NCBI GenBank assembly: GCA_964422925.1
Contig: CAYRDC010000015.1
Span: forward strand, 1-64,000
Direction of reading: 5' to 3'
Length of the DNA stretch: 64,000 nt
Origin: CAYRDC01 sp964422925
GTDB lineage: Bacteria; Bacteroidota; Bacteroidia; Chitinophagales; S012-47
In this document: piece after piece, positions 56,479-64,000 of the stretch
How positions within the stretch are numbered: the stretch's first letter is position 1
Layout: each line of letters opens with the position of its first letter
Notes under the pieces: model-generated
Seen by the model: only the letters and a program-made list of their open reading frames with translations
Database searches by the model: none
Told to the model about the DNA's origin: nothing
Position numbers and translations under genes: made by a program

Positions 56479-56553
56479 GCTGACATTTAGAGGGTTAAGT
56501 TAAAGAATACCTGGCATCCACACCCCAGGGAAGGTTAAATCTTCATGCAATAC

Positions 56554-56583
56554 TTGCAAAGTTTACCCAAATGGGTAACTTTA
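56554..56583 (+). promoter_or_regulatory. Promoter of the TetR efflux operon
   Basis: TTG (56554-56556), a 19-bp spacer and TAACTTTA (56576-56583), one base off TAnnTTTG. The predicted start is at or beside the ATG at 56588. The TetR operator covers the spacer and the -7 box. Confidence 0.55.
56558..56582. promoter_or_regulatory. TetR-type operator palindrome
   Basis: AAAGTT-TACCCA-AA-TGGGTA-ACTTT: the core TTACCCA (56563-56569) and TGGGTAA (56572-56578) are a perfect 7-bp inverted repeat, extended by AAAGT/ACTTT with one offset base. It lies 5 bp before the tetR start and between the promoter elements, the expected place for autorepression. Confidence 0.75.
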
Positions 56584-56587
56584 CGGC

Positions 56588-57199
56588 ATGGCCCAAAACC
56601 CCACCAAAGAAAAGCTTATCCGTGTAGCGGAAGCCGTGTTCCATGAAAAAGGGTTTGACGGGGCCAGGATGCGCGACATTGCCGAGCGGGCCAGCATCAA
56701 TAAGGGATTGTTGCATTATTATTTCCGCACCAAGCAAAAATTGTTTGAGAAAGTTTTTGCACTGGCTTTCGGGAAGATGGCCGGCCGAATCAATGAAATT
56801 CTTGACCTGAACATTCCCCTGATTGACAAGCTTGAATTGTTCGTGGATCGTTACCTCGATTTCCTGGAAGCCCATCCACATTTGCCTTTGTTCGTCATAC
56901 ACGAGCTCAACCGCAGGGGACACGATTTTCCGGCTGCCCTGCTTGCGGAGGTAAAGCGGCCTGCCGTGCAACAGTTTAGGCTGCAGATCAATGAGGCGGT
57001 TTCGGCCGGCATTATCAGGCCGGTGGACCCCGAACAGCTGATGGTTCACATCATCGGCATGTGCATTTTCCCCATTGTCGCCAGCCCCATGATCCAGAAC
57101 CTGATGGGCAAGTCGAAGGAAGAATTTGATAAACTCCTGGGGGACAGGCGGCAGGCGGTGAAACAATTTTTACGCATGGCATTATTGCCAGAAAACTAA
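56588..57199 (+). CDS. TetR/AcrR-family transcriptional regulator
   Basis: A 203-residue repressor. The N-terminal 55 residues are the TetR DNA-binding domain (RVAEAVFHEKGFDGARMRDIAERASINKGLLHYYFRTK), and the rest is a helical ligand-binding and dimerisation part. It starts the operon with tolC, the HlyD-like gene and ABC genes, and the operator palindrome overlaps its own promoter, so it should repress the efflux system until a substrate binds. The inducer is unknown. Confidence 0.9.
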   Translation: MAQNPTKEKLIRVAEAVFHEKGFDGARMRDIAERASINKGLLHYYFRTKQKLFEKVFALAFGKMAGRINEILDLNIPLIDKLELFVDRYLDFLEAHPHLPLFVIHELNRRGHDFPAALLAEVKRPAVQQFRLQINEAVSAGIIRPVDPEQLMVHIIGMCIFPIVASPMIQNLMGKSKEEFDKLLGDRRQAVKQFLRMALLPEN

Positions 57200-57211
57200 A
57201 ACCCGGATAAC

Positions 57212-58486
57212 ATGAAAAGGGTCATTTTTATTTTTTGGATCGCTTGTACCCGGATTTTGCCCGGGCAGGAGCTGCAGATTAGCTTATCGCAGGCTTATGA
57301 CATGGCCATGGGCCAGCGGCCGGCAGCATTGGTACCGGGGCTGTTGCGCGAATCAGCAGGAGCCCGGCAGGAAGCGTTGGGAACTGCCTATATGCCCCAG
57401 CTCAGCCTGGCCGGACGGGCCACTTACCAAACCGATGTCATCAGTATTCCGGAGCTGTTTCCCGGCATGCCGGGTTTTGAAATATCCAACGACCAGTACC
57501 GGGCTACACTGGATGTGCAACAGCTCCTGTGGGATGGCGGCCGCGTAAAGGCCGCTCAAAACCTGATACGCACTGAAGCCGAGACCACCATTGCAGAGCA
57601 GGAGGTGACCTTGCAGGGTGTCAGGAAGCAAGTGAACCAGGCGGTAATAAGCCAGTACCTCGTTCAGGCCCAGATGGAATCCTTGCGTACGATTAAGCAA
57701 ACCCTGCTGGCCCGGAAAAAACAACTGCAATCCGCTTTTGAAAACGGTATTGTCCCTTCAGCGGAACTGGATCGTATTGAAGTAGAGATTCTGCAAATTA
57801 CCCAGCAGCTCCGGTCGCTGGAAGGAAATCGACAGGCCGCGCGCAGGAGCCTGAATCATTTACTCGGGTTGCCGGATTCTGCCCGGGTTATTGTGCGCGC
57901 GGATTTTTCAGAAATTCCTGAGTCAGCCGGTTATGCCGGGCGTGCGGAGCAACAGGTTTTCACAAACCGCCTCCATTTCCTGGATGCACAAAGCGACCTG
58001 AGTCAGAAAAGCCGTTATCCGAAAGTGGCTGCCTTTGTGCAGAGCGGCTACGGGCGGCCGGGGCTGAACCTGCTGGACGACAGCTTCCAACCCTGGGCGG
58101 TGGCCGGAGTCACTTTTTCCTGGCAATTATGGGACTGGGGTAAATCCAGGAAAGAAGCCCAAGCCATTGCGCTGCAGAAGGAAGTGGTCCGCCAGCAACA
58201 ACTCGACTTTGAGCACAACCTGGAAACCGCCCGCGTCTCCCTGCTGGCCCGTATGGATGCCCTGAAAAATAACCTGGCAACAGATGATTCGATCATTCAG
58301 TTGCAGCAAAACATCAGGCAAAGCGAGACCGAACGGCTGGAGCAGGGGATAAGCCTAACAGCCGATTATATAGCTGCCGTCCAGGCTGAAAAAAAAGCCC
58401 GGCTTCAGAAGAATTTGCATGAAGCACAGTTGATGGAACTGCAGCTCGAATACCTCAATTTACTTGGATTACCGAAAATCAACTAA
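57212..58486 (+). CDS. TolC-family outer-membrane efflux protein
   Basis: A 424-residue exported protein. Signal peptide 1-19 (ILPGQ). The OEP repeat structure is visible as two long helical hairpin arrays separated by short strands (first half LRESAGARQEALGTAYMPQLSLAGRATY; second half KSRYPKVAAFVQSGYGRPGLN then GVTFSWQLWDWGKSR). It forms the trimeric exit duct for the ABC pump. It starts 12 bp after tetR, and the HlyD-like ATG follows one base after its stop. Confidence 0.9.
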   Translation: MKRVIFIFWIACTRILPGQELQISLSQAYDMAMGQRPAALVPGLLRESAGARQEALGTAYMPQLSLAGRATYQTDVISIPELFPGMPGFEISNDQYRATLDVQQLLWDGGRVKAAQNLIRTEAETTIAEQEVTLQGVRKQVNQAVISQYLVQAQMESLRTIKQTLLARKKQLQSAFENGIVPSAELDRIEVEILQITQQLRSLEGNRQAARRSLNHLLGLPDSARVIVRADFSEIPESAGYAGRAEQQVFTNRLHFLDAQSDLSQKSRYPKVAAFVQSGYGRPGLNLLDDSFQPWAVAGVTFSWQLWDWGKSRKEAQAIALQKEVVRQQQLDFEHNLETARVSLLARMDALKNNLATDDSIIQLQQNIRQSETERLEQGISLTADYIAAVQAEKKARLQKNLHEAQLMELQLEYLNLLGLPKIN

Positions 58487-58487
58487 C

Positions 58488-59381
58488 ATGAAGAAAACTA
58501 ATCAGGCCCTGCTGGTTGTCACACTGGTATGGCTGCCGGCTTGCCAGTCGCAGCAACATGAGGCGGATGCCTATGGCAATTTTGAAGCTACGGAGATCAA
58601 TGTGTCGGCCGAAGTAGCAGGTAGGATATTGTACCTGGACGCGGAGGAAGGCTTGCCCTTGGATTCCGGGCAGGTGGTCGGCCTGGTGGATACCATGCCC
58701 CTGCACCTGCAACTGGAACAGCTAAAAGCCAACCGTCAGGCCATTGCGGCCCAATCAGAACCCGTAGTGGCCCAAATGGATGTATATGAAACCCGGCTTG
58801 CCCATCTGAAATCGGAATTAGCCCGTTTTCAGAAACTGCTGGCCTCGGGGGCAGCTACCCAAAAACAGGTGGATGACCTCGCCAGCCAGGTGGAGGTTAC
58901 GGAAAGCCAGATCAAAAGCATTGCCGCTCAGCACGCGCCTATCATCAGCCAGGTGAGGGCAGTGGATGCCCAGATGGCATCACTCCGCGATAAGATTAAC
59001 CGCTGTCGCATCGTGAATCCCTCAGCAGGCACGGTGCTGGTCAAGCTGGCTGAACCGGGCGAACTGGCCGCGCCAGGCAAAGCGCTTTACCGCCTTGCCC
59101 GGCTCGACTATTTGTATCTGCGGGCCTATGCTTCCGGAGCCCAGCTGGCTTCCTTTGCCATAGGCGATACGGTCAGGGTTTGGATCGACAAAGACCGCAA
59201 AACCGACCAGTCGCTCCAGGGGCGTATTACCTGGGTTTCTTCCGAAGCCGAGTTTACCCCCAAAATCGTTCAAACCAAGGAAGAACGGGTGGACATGGTG
59301 TATGCCTTTAAAGTCCGGGTCGAAAATGACGGAAGGTTGAAAATCGGGATGCCGGGCGAAGTGGAATTCCTGAAAAAATAA
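58488..59381 (+). CDS. HlyD/MFP-type periplasmic adaptor lipoprotein
   Basis: A 297-residue adaptor. Signal peptide with lipobox LPAC anchors it to the inner membrane. The body has the lipoyl/barrel-sandwich part (NVSAEVAGRILYLDAEEGLPLDSGQVVG), a coiled-coil hairpin (about 70-160, containing ASGAATQKQVDDLASQVE), a second lipoyl half and the beta-barrel domain with IVNPSAGTVLVKLAEPGEL. It connects the ABC permeases with TolC. I use the ATG at 58488 because the upstream TTG at 58464 lies in tolC. Confidence 0.9.
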   Translation: MKKTNQALLVVTLVWLPACQSQQHEADAYGNFEATEINVSAEVAGRILYLDAEEGLPLDSGQVVGLVDTMPLHLQLEQLKANRQAIAAQSEPVVAQMDVYETRLAHLKSELARFQKLLASGAATQKQVDDLASQVEVTESQIKSIAAQHAPIISQVRAVDAQMASLRDKINRCRIVNPSAGTVLVKLAEPGELAAPGKALYRLARLDYLYLRAYASGAQLASFAIGDTVRVWIDKDRKTDQSLQGRITWVSSEAEFTPKIVQTKEERVDMVYAFKVRVENDGRLKIGMPGEVEFLKK

Positions 59382-59386
59382 CGGTT

Positions 59387-60304
59387 TTGATACAGCTCGA
59401 AAAAGTAAGCAAGCAGTATGGTAAGGTCAGGGCGCTGCAGGATGTGAGTTTTACGGTGGAAACCGGAACACTCTTTGGACTGATCGGGCCGGATGGAGCG
59501 GGAAAAACCACGTTGTTCCGGATCCTGGCCACCCTGATCCTGCCGGACAGCGGCAGGGTATCGGTTCTCGGCCTTGACCCGGTGAAAGATTACCGCGCCC
59601 TGAGGCTGAAGCTGGGGTACATGCCCGGGCGATTCAGCCTTTACCCGGACCTGACCGTCCGCGAAAATCTGGACTTCTATGCACGGGTCTTCGGAACTAC
59701 TGTCCGCGAAAATTACAATCTGGTGCGCCCGGTGTATCATATGCTGGAACCGTTTGAGAACCGCAGGGCCGGGCAGTTATCGGGCGGCATGAAGCAGAAG
59801 TTGGCACTTTCCTGCGCCCTTATACACCGGCCGGAGGTTTTATTGCTGGACGAGCCAACCACCGGGGTGGACGCGGTTTCCCGCAAGGAATTCTGGGATT
59901 TGTTGCAGGAGATTCGGCAAACCGGCATTACCATATTAGTTTCCACGCCTTACATGGACGAAGCCACCCGCTGCCAGCGCGTGGCCCTTTTCCAGGAAGG
60001 CCGCATTTTGGCGGTTGACACACCGGCAGGTATCATGAAGTCGTTTCCGCGGCCGCTTTACGGGCTGCGTACCGACAATACCTACAGTCTGCTGGAAACC
60101 TTGCGCCAGTGGCCGGGCGCCCGTTCAGTGCATCTTTTTGGTGATTCTGTCCATTTATCGGCTGACCGGCAGCCGGAAGAAATGGAAGAATTACACCGCT
60201 GGCTGAAGGCAAGAGGCTTGGCGGATGTAGAAATTCAGTCTCTGGATTCCGGCATTGAAGATTGTTTTCTCGAACTGCTGGCTAAACACAACGGACATGG
60301 CTGA
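59387..60304 (+). CDS. ABC transporter ATP-binding protein, YbhF-like N-terminal half
   Basis: A 305-residue ATPase. Walker A is GPDGAGKTT, the Q-loop region is LGYMPGRFSLYPDL, the ABC signature LSGGMKQKL and Walker B VLLLDEPTTGVD. It starts at TTG (59387); the gap to the HlyD stop is 5 bp. The C-terminal 80 residues are longer than those of the second ATPase. In E. coli YbhF the two ATPase halves are fused; here they are split into two overlapping genes. Confidence 0.9.
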   Translation: MIQLEKVSKQYGKVRALQDVSFTVETGTLFGLIGPDGAGKTTLFRILATLILPDSGRVSVLGLDPVKDYRALRLKLGYMPGRFSLYPDLTVRENLDFYARVFGTTVRENYNLVRPVYHMLEPFENRRAGQLSGGMKQKLALSCALIHRPEVLLLDEPTTGVDAVSRKEFWDLLQEIRQTGITILVSTPYMDEATRCQRVALFQEGRILAVDTPAGIMKSFPRPLYGLRTDNTYSLLETLRQWPGARSVHLFGDSVHLSADRQPEEMEELHRWLKARGLADVEIQSLDSGIEDCFLELLAKHNGHG

Positions 60305-61019
60305 ACCTGTAATCTACACCCGGGAACTGACCCGGAAATTCGGTGCTTTCACGGCCGTTGACCGGATCAGCTTTGAAGTGGAAAAAGGAGAAATTTTTGG
60401 ATTCCTGGGAGCTAATGGAGCCGGGAAAACCACCGCCATTCGCATGCTCTGCGGGTTGTTAAAACCCACAAGTGGTGAAGCAGTGGTAGCCGGCTGGGAC
60501 ATACGCAGGCACCCGAACCGGGTCAAACAGCGAATCGGTTACATGAGTCAGCGGTTTTCACTCTATGAAGACCTGACAGTAAAGGAAAATATTTACCTCT
60601 ACGGGGGGATTTACGGCCTGAAACCCCGGCAGCTTAAAAAGGCCGCTGCCCGACTGGTGGATGAAGTGGGCCTGGCCGGCCTGGAAAACCGTCTGGTCAG
60701 CGACATACCGCTCGGCTGGCGGCAGAAACTGGCCTTTTCCGCAGCCCTCATCCACGAGCCGGATATTGTTTTCCTGGATGAACCGACCAGTGGAGTGGAC
60801 CCCATCACACGGAAGCAATTCTGGGAAATGATTTACCGGATTGCTGCACAGGGAACCACTATGTTCATTACCACGCATTACATGGATGAGGCCGAGTACT
60901 GCAACAGGGTGTCGATCATGTCGGCCGGCAGAATCCAGGCACTCGATACCCCGCTGGCATTAAAGAAACAATTCAAGGTGCCGGATATGGAAGGTGTATT
61001 TATACAATTAGCAAGATGA
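60297..61019 (+). CDS. ABC transporter ATP-binding protein, YbhF-like C-terminal half
   Basis: A 240-residue ATPase. Walker A GANGAGKTT, Q-loop IGYMSQRFSLYEDLT, Walker B IVFLDEPTSGVD. The signature, normally LSGGQ, reads IPLGWRQKL, as in the YbhF second half. It begins at an ATG overlapping the previous gene by 8 bp, and its stop overlaps the first permease (ATGA). Confidence 0.9.
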   Translation: MAEPVIYTRELTRKFGAFTAVDRISFEVEKGEIFGFLGANGAGKTTAIRMLCGLLKPTSGEAVVAGWDIRRHPNRVKQRIGYMSQRFSLYEDLTVKENIYLYGGIYGLKPRQLKKAAARLVDEVGLAGLENRLVSDIPLGWRQKLAFSAALIHEPDIVFLDEPTSGVDPITRKQFWEMIYRIAAQGTTMFITTHYMDEAEYCNRVSIMSAGRIQALDTPLALKKQFKVPDMEGVFIQLAR

Positions 61020-62131
61020 AAGATCTGAAAAAGCTCTGGGCATTTATTCGAAAGGAGATCCGGCATATCCTCCGGGACAAACGGACTTTGCTGATCCTTT
61101 TTGGAATTCCGGTAGTCCAGGTCATTTTATTTGGCTTTGCCATAACGACCGACCTGAACGAAGCCCCGGTGTCAATAAATGATCAGGCAAAGGATAATGT
61201 TACGCTTGAAATACGGAATGCTTTGCTGTCTTCCGGTTACTTCCGCCTGGTTAGCGACCTTGAATCGCCCGGACAGGTAGAAAAGGCTTTCCGGAAAGGA
61301 GAAACCCGCATGGTCATTGAGTTTGCCCCGGATTTTTACCACAACATGCTGACAGGCCAGGGCGCGCAGATTTTCCTGGCAGCTGATGCCTCCGATCCCA
61401 ATGTGGCCAATATGCTGGTGGCTTATGCCAGTGGAATTATCCTGAAATACCAGCAGCAACAGCTGGAGACGGCAGGTACTCTTCCGGGCATTACCTCGGA
61501 AGTCCGCATGTATTTCAACCCGGCCATGAAAAGCGTGTTTATGTTCGTGCCCGGGGTCATGACCGTCATCCTCATGCTCATTTCCGCTATGATGACTTCT
61601 ATAGCCATCACCCGTGAAAAAGAACAGGGCACCATGGAGGTCCTGCTGGTGTCACCGGTCCGGCCGGCACAGATCATCCTGGGCAAGGTGATTACCTATT
61701 TTCTGCTGGCGCTAATCAATGCCATCACCATTGTAGTGCTGGGTTACCTGGTTTTCGGCATGCCGGTTATGGGAAGCCTTTGGCTACTCACTGTGGAAAC
61801 CATGCTCTTTATCATCGTGTCTCTTTCGCTGGGAATCCTGGTTTCAACGGTAGCCAAAACGCAGCAGGTAGCTCTCATGATTTCCCTGATCGCCTTCATG
61901 CTGCCCACTATCATGCTCTCGGGCTTTATTTTTCCAATTGAAAACATGCCGAAGCTGCTCCAGGGAATTTCACTCATCATCCCGGCCCGCTGGTTCCTGG
62001 TCATCATCAAGGATATCATGCTGAAAGGGGCCGGCATTGCCTTTTTCTGGAAAGAAACGCTCATCCTGGGCGTGATGGCGGTGATCCTGCTCTCTGTCAG
62101 TATTAAAAAACTCAAAATCAGGTTGCAGTAA
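61016..62131 (+). CDS. ABC-2 type efflux permease (YbhS-like)
   Basis: A 371-residue inner-membrane permease. TM1 is about residues 22-42. A large periplasmic domain (about 45-170) follows, then five C-terminal membrane segments with MTVILMLISAMMTSIAITREKEQGT and the ABC2 motif LLVSPVRPAQIILGK. It pairs with the second permease to form the pore of a drug or lipid exporter. It is coupled to the ATPase genes by 4 bp. Confidence 0.9.
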   Translation: MKDLKKLWAFIRKEIRHILRDKRTLLILFGIPVVQVILFGFAITTDLNEAPVSINDQAKDNVTLEIRNALLSSGYFRLVSDLESPGQVEKAFRKGETRMVIEFAPDFYHNMLTGQGAQIFLAADASDPNVANMLVAYASGIILKYQQQQLETAGTLPGITSEVRMYFNPAMKSVFMFVPGVMTVILMLISAMMTSIAITREKEQGTMEVLLVSPVRPAQIILGKVITYFLLALINAITIVVLGYLVFGMPVMGSLWLLTVETMLFIIVSLSLGILVSTVAKTQQVALMISLIAFMLPTIMLSGFIFPIENMPKLLQGISLIIPARWFLVIIKDIMLKGAGIAFFWKETLILGVMAVILLSVSIKKLKIRLQ

Positions 62132-62133
62132 TT

Positions 62134-63240
62134 ATGCGCAGAATAAAGTTTTTATTGAAAAAGGAGTTTTTGCAGGTTTTCCGGAACCGGGCTATCCTTC
62201 CCATTGTCTTTATTTTGCCGGTAATCCAGCTGCTGATCCTGGCGCACGCAGCCACCTATGAAATCCGGAATATAAGCCTCACCATTGTGGACAACGACAA
62301 CAGCCAGTTATCCAGGCAGTTGGCCGGGCATTTTGATGCCTCTCCCTATTTTATCCTGGATGAACCGGCAGCGCCTGGTAAATCCCTCGACAGGTTGTAC
62401 AGCGACCGGGCTGACATGGTTTTGCATATCCCAAATCATTTTGAAAGGGATTTGCTCAGGGACAGAAATGCCAAAGTCTTATTCTCTATCAATGCGATCA
62501 ACAGTTCCAAAGCGGCTGTCGCCTATAACTATGCGCAGAGCATCCTGCAACAGTTTAACCGGCAAATTCTTGCTGAGTGGTCTGATGCCCCGGCCATGGC
62601 CGCGATCCGGATTACCTTTGCCAACTGGTTCAATCCGGAACTCAATTACATAACCTATATGGTTCCCGGAATCCTCGTGCTGCTGGTAACGATTATCGGT
62701 ATGTTCCTGTCGAGCATAAACATTGTGCGGGAAAAAGAAATGGGCACCATAGAACAGATCAATGTAACACCTGTTTCGAAGGGAATATTCATCATCGGCA
62801 AGCTCACTCCGTTCTGGGTTATCGCAATGATAGAGCTGGTGTTCGGAATGGCCATAGCCAAATTGTTTTTCCGGATTCCCATAGAAGGCAGCCTGGGATT
62901 GATATTTGCCTTTGCTGCTGTGTATTTACTGGTGGTCCTCGGGTTGGGATTGCTGATATCCACCGTTTCCGAGACCCAGTACCAGGCCATGTTCCTTACC
63001 TGGTTTTTTATGGTGGTCTTTATATTGATGAGCGGCTTGTTGACCCCGATTGAAAGCATGCCCACATGGGCCCAGGAGCTTACCAGGATTAACCCCATTG
63101 CCTATTTTGTCCGGATTATACGTATGGTAATGCTGAAAGGAAGCGCCTTCAGCGATATAGCGCATGATTTCCTGTTTATCAGCATCTTTGCCGTTGTTGT
63201 GAATCTGCTGGCTGTCATTAATTACCGGAAAACCGTTTAA
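62134..63240 (+). CDS. ABC-2 type efflux permease (YbhR-like)
   Basis: A 368-residue permease homologous in layout to the previous gene: TM1 at about 20-40, a periplasmic domain, then INIVREKEMGTIEQINVTPVSKGIFIIGK, the ABC2 motif, and five membrane segments ending in a short basic tail. It begins two bases after the first permease and closes the efflux operon. Confidence 0.9.
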   Translation: MRRIKFLLKKEFLQVFRNRAILPIVFILPVIQLLILAHAATYEIRNISLTIVDNDNSQLSRQLAGHFDASPYFILDEPAAPGKSLDRLYSDRADMVLHIPNHFERDLLRDRNAKVLFSINAINSSKAAVAYNYAQSILQQFNRQILAEWSDAPAMAAIRITFANWFNPELNYITYMVPGILVLLVTIIGMFLSSINIVREKEMGTIEQINVTPVSKGIFIIGKLTPFWVIAMIELVFGMAIAKLFFRIPIEGSLGLIFAFAAVYLLVVLGLGLLISTVSETQYQAMFLTWFFMVVFILMSGLLTPIESMPTWAQELTRINPIAYFVRIIRMVMLKGSAFSDIAHDFLFISIFAVVVNLLAVINYRKTV

Positions 63241-63242
63241 CC

Positions 63243-63266
63243 CCGGTTTTGCAGAACAAAATCCGG
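63243..63266. repeat. Stem-loop between the efflux operon and citrate synthase
   Basis: CCGGTTTTG and CAAAAxCCGG pair over 9 bp with one bulge around a short loop, just after the second permease stop. No T-run follows, so it is a weak transcript-end candidate only. Confidence 0.35.
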
Positions 63267-63298
63267 TGATTCGGCATTATATAATTGCGTGAAACGTG

Positions 63299-63312
63299 GT
63301 GACTTAGATCAC
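63299..63312. promoter_or_regulatory. Crp/Fnr-like palindrome before citrate synthase
   Basis: GTGA-N6-TCAC (GTGACTTAGATCAC) directly abuts the -33 TTG of the citrate synthase promoter. The spacing and half-sites match the Crp/Fnr-family pattern and the position fits an activator. Confidence 0.5.
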
Positions 63313-63342
63313 TTGAAAACCAAGTATCTCTTTTTACATTTG
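63313..63342 (+). promoter_or_regulatory. Promoter for citrate synthase
   Basis: TTG (63313-63315), a 19-bp spacer and TACATTTG (63335-63342) match the Bacteroidota consensus. The predicted start near 63349 leaves a leader of about 29 nt before the ATG at 63378. Confidence 0.65.
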
Positions 63343-63377
63343 GAGCAGCAGAATTTGTCAACAAAAAAATATATACA

Positions 63378-64000
63378 ATGAGTCACACAGCCAAAATCGA
63401 AGCCAACGGCCATGTAATTGAACTACCTGTCATTGAGGGATCGGAACATGAGCTGGGGATTGATATATCCAAGCTTCGCGGCCAGAGCGGCCTGATCACG
63501 GTAGATCCCGGGTTTAAAAACACCGGTTCCACTACCAGCGCCATTACATTTTTAAACGGGGAAGAAGGCATTCTTCGCTACCGGGGATATCCCATTCAGC
63601 AGCTGGCTGAAAAATCCTCCTTCCTGGAAGTAGCTTATTTGCTCATTTTCGGAGAGTTGCCCAATAAGCAGCAGCATGACGAGTGGGTGAATGACATAAA
63701 ACATCATACCCTCGTGAATGAGGATATGAAAAAATTCTTTGAAGGCTATCCTTCCAGTGCGCATCCAATGGGAATGCTGGCTTCCATGGTATGTTCCCTC
63801 TCGGCTTATTACCCGGAATCTCTGAATCCGAACCAAACCGAGGAGGAACAGTTGTTGACCATCAAGCGCTTGCTGGCCAAGATGCCTACCCTGGTCGCAT
63901 GGATTCATAAAAAATCGCATGGACATCCGTTTATCTATCCGGATAACTCGCTGGATTATGTTTCCAATTTCATGAAGATGACCTTTGGGTATCCTACGGA
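63378..64000 (+). CDS. gltA: Citrate synthase (partial, 3' end beyond the window)
   Basis: The first 207 residues of a type II, hexameric-form citrate synthase, the enzyme joining acetyl-CoA and oxaloacetate in the TCA cycle. It has the N-terminal beta domain and GLITVDPGFKNTGSTTS, EGILRYRGYPIQQLA and YLLIFGELPN; the catalytic His/Asp residues lie beyond the window. Its own promoter with an adjacent Crp/Fnr-like palindrome suggests regulation by carbon or oxygen status. Confidence 0.93.
   Translation, partial: MSHTAKIEANGHVIELPVIEGSEHELGIDISKLRGQSGLITVDPGFKNTGSTTSAITFLNGEEGILRYRGYPIQQLAEKSSFLEVAYLLIFGELPNKQQHDEWVNDIKHHTLVNEDMKKFFEGYPSSAHPMGMLASMVCSLSAYYPESLNPNQTEEEQLLTIKRLLAKMPTLVAWIHKKSHGHPFIYPDNSLDYVSNFMKMTFGYPT

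Overview
The window is chromosomal DNA from a member of the Bacteroidota, probably an uncultured Bacteroidales/Marinilabiliales-like lineage. The reasons are a SusC-type TonB-dependent receptor, type IX secretion C-terminal domains, families typical of the phylum (DUF4834, DUF6089, tandem OmpH/Skp genes, WYL regulator, Omp28-like lipoprotein), and repeated -7 promoter boxes of the form TAnnTTTG. No rRNA, tRNA, CRISPR array, prophage or complete insertion sequence was seen.

Layout. 1-2.5 kb: deoC followed by two aldehyde dehydrogenase genes (the second cut by the window edge), for deoxyribose-5-phosphate breakdown. 2.7-5.6 kb: a compact sulfur cassette (sulfide:quinone oxidoreductase-like flavoprotein, DUF1641 protein, TusE/DsrC-like protein, DsrE2-like protein). 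6.2-9.0 kb: TonB-dependent receptor. 9.1-15.4 kb: small genes, including a WYL regulator, a beta-barrel protein, an RluB-like pseudouridine synthase, a TlpA-like lipoprotein, a GNAT and a C1 peptidase. 15.4-18.0 kb: feoAB and a small lipoprotein. 18.1-31.2 kb: mostly minus-strand envelope and housekeeping genes (thioredoxin lipoprotein, murI, two ompH, bamA, uppS, two DUF6089, nadK, CBS, hydrolase, pabA/trpG, cvpA, yqeY). 31.3-35.7 kb: Omp28-like, DUF1684 and a short carB without the allosteric domain. 35.8-45.3 kb: hydrolase, GT2, a lone OppC-type permease, a GAF/PP2C phosphatase, and a polysaccharide set (O-antigen ligase, Wzz, flippase, GT4). 45.3-50.2 kb: hutH, hisS and a low-molecular-weight phosphatase in overlapping order, then mnmE.

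50.2-55.1 kb is an accessory segment. It is visibly AT-rich and gene-poor in its first 3.5 kb. It carries a secreted seven-repeat T9SS protein, a hypothetical protein and a 59-residue membrane peptide. It is bounded by a second, diverged copy of the last 37 codons of mnmE, which is strong evidence of an insertion or recombination event at the 3' end of mnmE, a known island target in other phyla. Next to it lies an AAA/DUF4143 ATPase gene whose start codon sits in the spacer of a palindrome that is duplicated in tandem with a 32-bp period.

55.2-64 kb: a secreted T9SS esterase, then a TetR-controlled efflux operon (TetR, TolC, HlyD-like lipoprotein, two ABC ATPases, two ABC permeases) with a clear operator, and the start of the citrate synthase gene behind a promoter carrying a Crp/Fnr-like palindrome.
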